A DNA stretch of 64,000 nt, taken from assembly GCA_026214975.1 (NCBI GenBank), contig CM047810.1:98906316-98970315 (forward strand), in the 5' to 3' direction. The stretch comes from Gentiana macrophylla. Lineage: Eukaryota > Streptophyta > Magnoliopsida > Gentianales > Gentianaceae. The notes under the pieces are model-generated. The model made no database searches and was not told the origin of the DNA. It worked only from the letters and a program-made list of their open reading frames with translations. The position numbers were made by a program, and so were the translations under genes. Positions within the stretch are counted from its first letter, which is position 1; each line of letters begins with the position of its first letter. Below, in pieces: positions 35,501-45,049 of this stretch.

Positions 35501-37770
35501 TGTAATATTCGATTCTCAGGAAAGAAGCAGGCGTGTCAATTTGGAGAACTAAATATTATATTTACTTCTTTTATGGATTTAAGGTTTTATAAGTATTTAT
35601 ATATATATATTTATATATTATGGGGACTGATTTGTAATTTAAGGTTTATAAGGGTTAGTGGAGAGAATAGTGGGAGAGGTTTTATTTGGGAAAATAAACC
35701 TCCCACTATTAGCTTAACTTGTCGAAACTTTGAAAGAGGTTTGCCTGCAAGTTTGAGAGAAAAGAAAAGAGCAAACTTCATCTTCAAAGTTCTAAGTCAA
35801 TTATTGACGGATTTTGATTCGACAAGAGCGGGAGCTTCGTGAGAGAACGAGGATCGTTTTAATACGAAGATCATCAAGCTTCTTCAAGGTATGGATTTAC
35901 CAAAAAGGCGGTTATGATCAAGTTTGGTATCTTATTGGTTAATTCGTAGTTAGTTGTTTGGAAGCTTTGATCTTAATTGGTTTGTGAATCAATTGTGGAT
36001 CAAATAGGTTTCAGTGGGAGTTTGGGCAAAGTGCAGTAGTTTTCCTGCAAGTTGTCTTTGAGTTTTGGTGCTTGAAACAAGTAAGAGATCTTCCTATTGT
36101 GTTAATTCAAGTATTATAAGGTTTAGTAATGAGTTTGGAGTTGTTTTGGTATAAGTTTTCATGTGTTTTGATGTTAGATCAATGTGCTATTGTTGTGGTA
36201 TGTTGAAGTACCTCTTTTCTTCTTTGCTTTTCTTTGTTAATTTGATGAAGAACATGTTTGGAAAAGTTGTAGAATCGAAGAAAGTGGTAAAAGTTAGGTT
36301 TAGGGCTTGAGCAGATGAGAATGTGTACGCATTGTGTGTAAGAATGCGCACGCATTCTTCGCTTGAGTTGTACATGATGTTTGTTTCGAGTTGAATGCGC
36401 ACGCATTCCGCCTTGATTTGGTTCAAGTCGCTTGTTGTACATGCAATGCGTGACAAGATTGCGGACAACGCGCACGCATTGGTTGATCAGGATGCAACGA
36501 GGATGCCACGGAATCAATGAATGCGCACGCATTGGACATCAGAGTCATTCAAACCCGGTTTTACGATCGTGGAATGCGCACGCATTGCCCCTGTTTTGGA
36601 GAAAAATGTGTTTTGAGTTATGTATTGAGTTTTAAGTGTTGATTCTTGATCTTGTAACACTAAATAAAGATGAACAAGCCTTGAATGAGTTTCTGATGCG
36701 TTTAGTTCCGGCACCGAATGTACTCTTAAAGGGAGTTGAAGTTCGGCTTGTGCTTTGGTGGATTAGCATCTTTCAATGTCTGTGTATATGCTAGGATGTT
36801 GAGTCTAGATGTCTAGGTGAGGGTTGCATAGGGTGAGTATTGCCTTGAAAACACATAGGTGGTTAGTTAACGGTTAACAAATACATAATTGACTAGTAAA
36901 AGATTAAATACCATATCATTCTTTGTTAGGCACAAGGCTATATCGCAACGTGTGGGCGGTCAGTAAAAGTGAATATCTCTACTGGCCTATAAACGGATGA
37001 ATGGAAAAGGGACTTCGCCGAACGCGTGCACTATCGGATTAACTCCGTGTCTATTAGTGTGATCCATTGATAGGTTGCAAACAATATCTCGTGGAGGATA
37101 TACACCATGCGTAGTGCTCTTGGATGCCGGTATAACATAGATTAGCTAAGTTAGAAACGTTTAGTCATGACATGTTGATGAGCATGAAATGAACCCTAGA
37201 TTGAGTCGGTTCCATAAAGATAATCCCTTAAACATAATTAATGCTTTATATACTTGTTTAATACATTAGCTTCTGTCTTTTACAAAGTACCTTTGTACTT
37301 ACCTCGAATGCATATATGTTTTATGTGTTTGGGGATGAGAAGATGAACAGGTGGAACAAGACTTTGATGACGATTTCGAAGACGACCTTTGAGGATGTTA
37401 TCTCACGGCTTTTATTATCTACCTTTTAGTTATGTTAAACTATGTTTAGAGTTGTTTGTGTTTTAATTAAAGACATGTTGTACTTTCCATTTGAGACTTA
37501 TGTAAGATAATGGTGTTGTAGTTTCTTTCTAAGACTTCCTACGGTTGTAAACATGGATTCGTTGTTTAAGCTATCTTTCTATCTTTAGATTGTTGTAATT
37601 CTATTCTTGTTTCAAAAGAAATTTGTACCCGAGTCTTTTAGCTTCCGTAAGTGCTAAACTCGATACGACGTAATAGAGGCTTACATATAATATTGATTTA
37701 TTTAATATTATATGTGCCAAACGGTCCTTTTCCGGATATGGACTCGTGTGTCGGGAGCGGGCGTTACGCA
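35501..37770 (-). mobile_element. LTR of the 2.27-kb family, minus orientation
   Basis: The plus-strand left edge TGTAATATTC mirrors the ...GATATTACA end at 12338, and the right edge GGGAGCGGGCGTTACG mirrors the TGTAACGCCCCGCTCCC start at 10067. The block containing CTGATGCGTTTAGTTCCGGC (36695) is the inverse of 11195-11215. Length, about 2.27 kb, equals the solo LTR at 10067-12338. No internal region or clear target duplication was found, so it is either solo or truncated. It contains the palindrome cluster at 36320-36586. Confidence 0.78.
36320..36586. repeat. Six copies of a 14-bp palindromic motif, AATGCG-N2-CGCATT
   Basis: Exact AATGCGCACGCATT at 36343, 36394, 36520 and 36573, with variants AATGTGTACGCATT at 36320 and AACGCGCACGCATT at 36467. 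Half-sites are inverted 6-mers with a 2-bp spacer. Spacing is irregular (23-73 bp), so the sequence between copies is not itself repeated. Confidence 0.9.
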
Positions 37771-37829
37771 CGCCCTTTGTCTTTGGGAGTTTTTTTTTTT
37801 TTTGGTTTTTTCTCTTTCCTCCTCAATTT

Positions 37830-38500
37830 TCAAACACTCGTATCTTTTGATTTAGATATCCAAACGCGATAAAAATTTCACTGGATTTTTTATTTTTTGA
37901 TGCTCTTCGTTTTGAGATTTGGTTCGATATACTCACATCGTTTTTTATGAGATTCACGGCTAAATTACAATTTTGGTCCTCTAACTAGATACTTTTTCGA
38001 TTTTGGTCCTGGTTTTTCTCCGGCGATAATTTCAGTCCTGTAAGTGGTCTTTTTTTTGAAAAATAGTCTGAACGCCGGAAAGACCACTTACGAGGACTAA
38101 AATTGGTCTTTTTCGGCGACGCTTTAGTCCCGTAAGTGGTCTTTCCGGCGACAATTTCAGTCCTGTAAGTGGTCTTTCCGGCGTTCAGGACTATTTTTGC
38201 AAAAAAAAGACCACTTACAGGACTAAAATTGTCGCCGGAAAAAAATCAGGACCAAAATCGAAAAACGTGTCTAGTTAGAGGACCAAAGTTGTAATTTAGA
38301 CTGAGATTCACTATCAAAATTCACTCAGTGAATCCCGAAAATCAGTGAACATCGACAGTGATTTTCGGACAATAGTGAATTTCGACAGCGGATTTTCTGA
38401 AATCACGTCGGAATATGTTGAATGTGGTCTCAAAACAAAAAATAAAAAATTGGTGAAAATTTTTTCAAATTTGGAATTCTAGATTTAGAGATATGAGTGT
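37830..38500. mobile_element. Foldback element split by a MITE
   Basis: The arm ending at 37957 (CACTCGTATCTTTTGATTTA... TTTTTTATTTTTTGATGC) is the inverse of about 38390-38500 (AAAAAATAAAAAATTGGTG... TTTAGAGATATGAGTG). Arms are about 110-125 bp with moderate divergence. The centre contains the Mutator-type MITE. Outer edges are approximate. Confidence 0.6.
37958..38302. mobile_element. Mutator-type MITE, 345 bp, 9-bp target duplication
   Basis: GAGATTCAC occurs at 37949-37957 and 38303-38311. TIRs are CTAAATTACAATTTTGGTCC and its near reverse complement. The centre has further inverted copies of GACCACTTAC and GTAAGTGGTC, so nearly the whole element can fold. No ORF. Confidence 0.88.
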
Positions 38501-38507
38501 ATAAAAA

Positions 38508-39375
38508 ATATGGATGAGAGACATGTTGAACGCTATAAGGCTCGGCTTGTTGCCAAAGGCTTTCATCAAACTGAAGGCGTGGATTTCCATGAAACTTTTA
38601 GCCCGGTTACCATACGCACAGTTCTCACTCTGGCCCTAGCTTATCATTGGCCCATTCGACAATTGGATATCCAAAATGCTTTTCTACATGGATTTCTTGA
38701 CGAGACTGTATACATGACACAACCACAAGGCTATGCTCATCCTGATTATCCCTCTTATGTCTGCAAATGAAATCGAAGCTTATACGGTCTGCGACAAGCT
38801 CCCCGTGCCTGGTTTTCTCGTCTCACTCAGCGATTGACTCATCTTGGCTTTCGCTCTAGCTCGGCAGATTCATCTCTCTATATTTATAATTCTCATGGGA
38901 CTTACTTACTTATGCTCATTTATGTGGACGACATAATAATCACTGGCTCCTCTACCCAGGCTGTTTTTGACTTGATTCGATCACTCTCCACCACCTTTCA
39001 TGTCAAGGATTTGGGTCATCTTTCCTACTATTAGGGATTGAAGCTCATCGCACTGATGCTGGCCTTTATTTATCTCAACAGAAATACATCACTGATCTTC
39101 TAGTTAAAGCAGGCATGCAGGACTCCAAACCCTGCCATACGCCAATGGCAGTCTCTCCACCTCTGTCTCGGTACAAGGGTGTTCCCTTTGAAAATCCTCA
39201 ACTCTATCGTATGATTGTGGGCGCCCTTCAATACCTCAGTCACACTCGACCCGACATTGCCTTTGCAGTCCATAAAGTCAGCAAGTTTATGCATGCTCCC
39301 ACCACTGACCACTGGCAAGCTGTCAAACGCATCCTGCGCTACCTTCGAGGCACGTCTACCCATGGTCTCCTAGTT
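38508..39375 (+). pseudogene. Copia RT/RNase H fragment, truncated at both ends
   Basis: The RT core is readable: [32 protein letters not shown], the YVDD catalytic motif in LMLIYVDDIIITGS, then SHTRPDIAFAV and QAVKRILRYLRGT. A TGA at 38768 interrupts the frame before the YGLRQAPRAW segment, and another break occurs at 39032. No LTRs adjoin either edge, so it is a piece left by truncation or carried in. Confidence 0.9.
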
Positions 39376-39565
39376 AGTTCACTGACTTTTGTTTTTGAAT
39401 ACCAACGTCAGTGTCAGTGGTTTTCAATAGCAACGTTAGTGTCACTGACGTTTTTTCATCAGAAAATAATCAAAATATAAGTGTCAATAGTAAAAAATGT
39501 ATGCCGATAGAACTGCCAATAAATATTTGTCAATTAATGAAACATATGAAAGGAAAGCCCCAAAT

Positions 39566-40040
39566 AGTTGCGGTGAGGGCATATGTCGATGCAGCCTGGA
39601 AGTCAGATTCTTGTCTTACTGGATTTGGGGCAGCTATTTACGGGTATGATAATTCTCTTTTGGAAGCATGGGCTTCTCCAAAGGCATATTGTTCCTCTGT
39701 CCTTGCGGCTGAGGCGGGGGCCTTGCGTTGGCGTCTTCGTCGATGTCTTTCGTTGGGGATAAAAACGCTTCTTTGTTATCCGACAGTCAGACTCTTGTTA
39801 AATGTTGTTCCAAGCAATATTCTCCTCCTATAGATTGTAAAACTATTATGGAGGACATTTTAGCGCTTATAGGTAGTTTTGATGTCTGTACAGTTTTGTA
39901 TATTGAAAGAGAGGTGTAATGTTCAAAGACACGAAACGCTTTCTTCTTTCTGCTCAGACGTAGGAATTGCCTGGAAATGTTGTTTACTGGTATGGCTTTG
40001 TACTCGATAACTGTATTTATAAAAGCTTTCTTCCATTGTG

Positions 40041-40071
<31 letters not shown>

Positions 40072-40072
40072 C
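39566..40072 (+). mobile_element. 5'-truncated LINE with poly(A) and 18-bp target duplication
   Basis: GAAAGGAAAGCCCCAAAT flanks the insert exactly at 39548-39565 and 40073-40090. The insert encodes the C-terminal RNase H-like domain of plant L1-type LINEs: AYVDAAWKSDS, AEAGAL, LLSDSQTLV, then a tail. A frameshift lies between 39730 and 39760. It ends in 29 A residues (40041-40069). Target duplication, poly(A) and 5' truncation together are diagnostic for LINE insertion. Confidence 0.93.
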
Positions 40073-40090
40073 GAAAGGAAAGCCCCAAAT

Positions 40091-40276
40091 TCGAAATGTT
40101 AATATTTACCTTCGTTAGCTATTATAGAACAAACATCAATGATACATTTACACTTTTCGAGTCATTCGCCAATAAATTCTCCTGCAAGTAAATGTATAAA
40201 TGATCTTCACCTTCAATTAAAGATAAAAAAAAAAATTTTAAAAAAAATTAATTAAAAATTCCTCCTCTCTAAAATT
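40091..40276. other. Short spacer before copy C
   Basis: AT-rich, with nothing recognised. Confidence 0.4.
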
Positions 40277-40350
40277 AGGGCACGGCTGATGAAATTGGGG
40301 CTGCTATGGATGGAAATGCAACAGAGCAAAATCTGTTTCAACAGCTTGCT
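40277..40350 (+). promoter_or_regulatory. Conserved upstream block of F-box copy C
   Basis: AGGGCACGGCTGATGAAATT then GGGGCTGC, ATGGATGGAAATGCAACA. Same arrangement as before copies A, D, E and F, about 250 bp before the start. Confidence 0.5.
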
Positions 40351-40529
40351 AATCGGGTGATTTTAGAGCTAATTTCTCCATAAAGTCTGGTTAATCTATC
40401 TCTACTTCTCCTTGATTTTCATTTACTATAGCTCATTTCACTTCTTTTACTGCAATTTGTTTTTCTCCGAATTACTTTACCAAGCCCCCTGCTCCAGCTG
40501 ACTGCGATAAGTTCAATTGGTAGCTAATA

Positions 40530-41950
40530 ATGAAGCAATCAGAACCCAGAATAGATGTACATAATTCTTTCAAAAGACAAAAGAACCACACTTGTGATTT
40601 GGATGATAGGATCAGCGCGTTGCCGGATTCAATTCTTGGTGTTATTCTGTCTTTCTCCCTACAAAGAATGCTGTATCCACAGCCTTTCTTTCAAAAAGAT
40701 GGAAATTCGTGTGGTTGACGGTCCGTAATCTCGATTTTTATCATGAAGGTTGCTCGAAAGAACCTGCTGAAGGTGAAGATATGAATTTCGTCCGATTTGT
40801 TAACCGTGTTATGCATCTCCATGATGTTGGACCGCTTAATAAGTTTCGTTTGGTATGGAATCCTAGGCATATTTCATCATCCCATGTGAGTTCATGGATC
40901 AACACTGCAATTACAAGAAATGTTCGTGAGCTTTCTCTGTGTGTTGAGACTTCTAATGGACCATCTGATATTCCTGAACTGTTTGAAATGCCTATAAATG
41001 TTTTCTGTTGTGGCTCACTACGATCTTTGGAGTTGAATTGTGGCATTTCTGTTTCTGCATCGATTGCAGTTCTTCTTTCAAGACTTGAAAGCCTAAAACT
41101 TGTTTCGGTTGTTTTCCGGTCCGAAGAAGCGTTTGAAAAGCTTATAAACGGATGCCCGGTGCTAAATTATTTGCATCTGCATACAGACATTGCTAGTGTC
41201 AGAAAATATTTTAGAGAAGATGACGATTTTACGTATAAAATATCTTCAACTTCCTTGACTCGTCTTGAGCTTTGTTTCAAGCATGATCAATATATAAGTT
41301 ATGAATCTTTTTATTGTAGCCTAAAGTTAGACGCTTCCTCACTTGAGTACCTCAAGCTAGGTGGTTTTATATCTGAGATATTTGTGCAAAAAAATTTAAC
41401 TTCTCTGGTTAAAGCTGATTTCAGAATTCGTTTGTTTATGGATGATGTCTATGATGTCGACGTTTGCGATTCAATAATTGAAGTAGTCCGTGCTTTTGAT
41501 TGTGCAAGAGCTCTTACTTTATCAGACGATGTTGTGGAGGTAAGCTACTCTATGCTCTACTCTATGCTTTAGGAGCATTCATGTGTCGTATACAAGTATT
41601 AGACTTATTCTCTAGTTGTGAATGTTCTTGCTTGCACCTGATATTTAGCTCATATGTTATGTTCCCATCTTTTTTTTATTGTTACTTGACATCATTTGAA
41701 ATCTGAAGATAACATTTTACTGTGGAAATGCACGATCAATCACTAACATTTGATATTCTCAGGCCCTTAGTTGTGGCACAATAAGATTGTCGACTGAGTT
41801 TAAGAGAATGGTGAAATTAGAGACATCAATAGAATGTTGTGAATGGAGCTCATTACAAGATCTCATTCAAAGCTCACATTGCTTAGAAGTTCTTACAATT
41901 CGTCAGGTTAGATAGAGGCATCTGGAAAGTGTGTGTGTGTTTTATGCGTG

Positions 41951-41989
<39 letters not shown>

Positions 41990-42353
41990 CGAGAGTACAC
42001 CTTATGTTAAACATTGACAAGTATATTTTTGGATGTGTTTTCTGTGTTGCCAGAACGCGAATATTACTACTGAAGAAAGCGATCATGATCACTCAAACTG
42101 GACAACTCCTGTAGAAGTTCCGAGATGCTTGTCAAACAGCTTGAAGAAGGTTGTAATTGATGATTATTATGGTTATGTAGATGAGCGTGAAATGATTCGT
42201 TATTTGTTAAAGCATGGAAGTGCGCTTGAAGTTATGAAGATAACCTGTGATAGACACCGGTACGACGAAGAGTTTCGGTTGCTTCAAGAAATATGTAAGT
42301 TCCCAAGAAAGTCTCCGGCTTGTGAATTGGAATTCTCTGAGTGGAATGACTAG
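40530..42353 (+). pseudogene. F-box/LRR/FBD copy C, one frameshift
   Basis: Exons 40530-41539, 41763-41906 (144 nt, as in B) and 42054-42353, with GGAG/GTAAGC, TCTCAG, GTCAG/GTTAG and GCCAG junctions. The F-box opens ([18 protein letters not shown]) and loses one base in TCTTTCTCCCTACAAAG at about 40655, shifting frame inside the F-box. Everything downstream is open: LRRs (LLSRLESLKLVSVVFRSEEA) and FBD (NWTTPVEVPRCLSNSLKKVV). Without the shift the product would be about 484 residues. One assembly error could explain it, so C may be functional. Confidence 0.85.
41953..41982. repeat. (GA)n microsatellite in intron 2 of copy C
   Basis: About 15 GA dinucleotides, preceded by a short GT run at 41931-41940. 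The corresponding intron of A has GAGAGACAGAGAG, so the repeat expanded in C. Confidence 0.9.
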
Positions 42354-42800
42354 TGTACTACTAACATTTAACATACTAATGTTTCCGTTATATGGGGCTG
42401 TTGATAAACAAAATAACATGATTTGCTCTGATTCTTGTATGGTCACAATAGTAGGAAAACAATTCAGGTTCTTTCTGGTGTTTGTGAATAGAAGAAAGAA
42501 CCTAACAGATGAGATGTTATTATTATGCGCATATTCTGAATATGAGATATTGAAATGCTATCTGCATAACACTGATTGGGAATCTTTTCGTTCTACTTCC
42601 ACTAATGATTGCTGCAAGTACCATGTACAAAATAAACGGACATAGGCCATAAGCCGGAAGCATTCTTAAGAGGTTTTTTATTTGCATTTTGAGCTTGTGT
42701 TACTGTGCAACGTTTCCGTAGATTCCGGTTTTCACCTTCCATTATTGATGGCCTAATGGCTGCTTTGTCAAAAAAGAGGTAGTGCATGGCTCTGCTTTGT

Positions 42801-42887
42801 CACAGATTCTGGTTTTTGCTTACGTCATTTTCCGGCAACAATCATCATCATCATCATCATGCAAGTAAGCAAAAACCGGAATCTGTG
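42801..42887. ncRNA. Long-stem hairpin, possible small-RNA precursor
   Basis: Arms 42801-42823 and 42865-42887 are complementary over all 23 positions, with one G-U pair in RNA. The 41-nt loop includes (ATC)n. It lies about 450 bp after copy C with no coding sequence. A MITE relic is an equally simple explanation, as flanking sequence shows no precursor-type extension of the stem. Confidence 0.35.
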
Positions 42888-42889
42888 AA

Positions 42890-43865
42890 AAGAAGAACAA
42901 TTCTTTTTGTTTTTATTTTTTCATCTTCTGGGGTGTTAAAATGGTATTGATATGATGTCCAAATTTATCACCATCTGCACCCCTTTTGTGGGTGTCAAAA
43001 TAGTGAACTCCATTCTAACAACACACAAATCTTACTTTCACTCTGATACATGCAGTCGGTTCGATAGATTGTTGCCTCTAATACATTTTAAAATGAAGGA
43101 GACCCCGCGTGTCCATGCCGTTTTTCATGCATGATAAAGCATGAATAATAGCATTCTAACATTACTTAGCAAAGCTACAACGGCGGGTCCTTTGTTGTGA
43201 TATATACATCACTGCTCAATGCAGTGATCGATAAGGGGAGGAGGAAAACAGAGAAGTTTTGATTCGAAATTACAAAAAGAGAAAAAAAATCAAACAATTG
43301 TTTTCAAGGGACACAAGGGGTGATCCAAGTGCAAAGCTTTCCTTCTCGAGAGTTCAGATGTCAAACTTGGTCAACATCTACACAACAATGAGTTTTCCAC
43401 CTTGCCTCATTAACCCCATCGATGTTAATAAGATGAAACTAGAGGTGTAAATGAGTCGAACACTTTACGAGGACATCAAGTTCATGCTCATACTGCTTTT
43501 TTGATACAAAATAAACTCCTACTTAACTCGGTAAATTTTCTAGATTTGATTTTGATCAATTATCACCAAAAGATGCAATTAGGGATGTAAATGATTGAAT
43601 CGAATCAAACATTTATCGAATTGATCAACCATTAAAAAGCAGTGTTGCTTGAACTCGCTCAATTTCGTTCGAGCAAGAAAAAAATTGATCTAGATCGCTC
43701 GATTAAGTTTTAATTATACTCGAGTTCGGCTTGATTTCTTTCAACAAAATTTTAAGCTCTTTCAAGCTCGAACCAGAGCCCGGGCAGTTTGGAAAATTGC
43801 TAAACTTTGAAGTTCTTGAGTTTGGCTCGTCAAAAAAATACAAAATAATATATACTTCTAATATA
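42890..43865. other. Intergenic stretch
   Basis: No gene recognised. Repeated phrases around GCTCGAAC/GAGTTCGGC at 43600-43800 suggest a worn repeat. Confidence 0.4.
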
Positions 43866-44137
43866 CTACCTCCGGTCTAAAATATGTTTCATCCTGTGAG
43901 TTTTCACACGTGATTAAGGAATTGGTTGAATGTCATTAATTTGAAGGTTAATGTCTAAAATACCCTTGACTATCATTAATACAATAGTTGTTAAGTAATG
44001 AAAAGTTGTTGAATTCATAATAAATTAGGGGTAAGATAGAGAAAGAGCAATAAATGTTGCATTGGTAATGTAGAATGACTTATATTATGGGACAAGTAGA
44101 AAAGTGTAGGATGACTTATATTATGGACCGGAGGTAG
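43866..44137. mobile_element. Stowaway MITE, 272 bp
   Basis: TIR CTACCTCCGGTC / GACCGGAGGTAG flanked by TA on both sides. The interior is non-coding, with CCTGTGAGTTTTCACACG near the left end. Confidence 0.85.
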
Positions 44138-44267
44138 TAATATAATATGGTTCAATAAACCTCGTGAAATTTCGAGTCAAGCTCTCGAGTTCGACTCGTT
44201 AACTTTGATAAACTGCCCGAGTTCAGTTAAATCATATTTAATTGAGTATTTGAGTGAGTTTAGCGTC

Positions 44268-44424
44268 CTGAAACAGGTTCTTGCTAATGGTAAAAAGAGG
44301 GGGTTTGAATGTGGGGGTTGTTCTCATTTTACCGGAGGGTTTTGAATTAGCCCATACCGATCGTATTTCTCCTGAGATGAAAGAAAAGATAGGCAATTTG
44401 TCTTCTCAAAGCTATCGCCCTAAA
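44268..44424 (+). pseudogene. petA: Plastid petA (cytochrome f) fragment in the nuclear genome
   Basis: The reading [10 protein letters not shown], then after a 1-base shift [17 protein letters not shown] and [20 protein letters not shown], is the interior of plastid cytochrome f. It is cut at both ends, has a frameshift near 44298, and stops soon after 44424. It lies among nuclear transposons and F-box genes and close to a plastid tRNA, so it is a nuclear plastid insertion (NUPT). Confidence 0.92.
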
Positions 44425-44505
44425 TTAAACTAAAAAAATTACTCTTAATGGGCTGCTAAATTCTCGACGATTGTTTATTCATTAGTTATTATAAGTTGAA
44501 CACAA

Positions 44506-44590
44506 GCCGCTACGGTGAAATTGGTAGACACGCTCCTCTTAGGAATTGAAGAAGTGCTAGAGCATCTCGGTTCGAGTCCGAGTAACGGCA
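44506..44590 (+). tRNA. trnL-UAG: Plastid-type trnL-UAG copy, probably non-functional
   Basis: GCCGCTACGGTGAAATTGGT starts it; the anticodon TAG is at 44540-44542; the T arm reads CTCGGTTCGAGTCCGAG. This is the plastid leucine tRNA. The anticodon stem-loop is changed by an insertion (ATTGAAG in place of the normal 3' half) and one acceptor-stem pair is mismatched. Together with the nearby petA piece it is part of a NUPT, not a nuclear tRNA gene. Confidence 0.85.
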
Positions 44591-44744
44591 TGTCACCCTT
44601 TCACTTTTAAAAAGAATAATATAGGGATTCTATCAAGACACCCCAAATTTACTATTGAAACTATTATTACTCCCTACACCATAAAAATTACTTGGTGTCA
44701 GTCACACACTACTTTCTCAACTAATAGTGCATTACATTTCGAGA

Positions 44745-44815
44745 TTTTGGGCGTGCAGTAAATTAAGGCTGTAATGAATGGAAATCCGGCAAAGTTTTGT
44801 CTATTTCCATTGTTT
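44745..44815 (+). promoter_or_regulatory. Conserved upstream block of F-box copy D
   Basis: GGGCGTGCAGTAAATTAAGG then CTGTAATGAATGGAAATCCGGCA. It is more diverged than the block in A, C, E and F and begins shortly after the plastid insertion. Confidence 0.4.
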
Positions 44816-45049
44816 ATCCAGTGATTTTTCAGCTATTTCTACTTAATTTCCCGGTAAACTATCTCTACTTTTCTTTGATTTTCATTTTGCAAGTGCTCGA
44901 TTCAAATTAGCTGAGTCAGTGTCTATTTCTATTGTTTATGCAGTGATTGTTCATCTATTTCTCCCTAATCTCTTGGTAATGTATATCTACTTCGCTTTGA
45001 TTTTCATTTTGGTGCCTGACAAACACTGATTTAAGTTATTTAAATTAGC

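Noticed and set aside
36179..36532. Minus-strand ORFs with repeated MRAHS-like phrases
   Set aside because: The phrase is the translation of the AATGCGCACGCATT motif; the ORF has no other support.
36320..36586. CRISPR-like array
   Set aside because: The repeats are only 14 bp and palindromic, spacing is irregular, and the sequence is plant nuclear DNA within an LTR.
35496..37775. Target duplication for the minus-strand 2.27-kb LTR
   Set aside because: The flanks TCGCG and GCACG/CGCCC do not match under any placement of the right end, so none is claimed.
44506..44590. Functional nuclear tRNA-Leu gene
   Set aside because: The sequence is of plastid type, has a disrupted anticodon stem and sits beside a petA fragment, so it is part of a plastid insertion.
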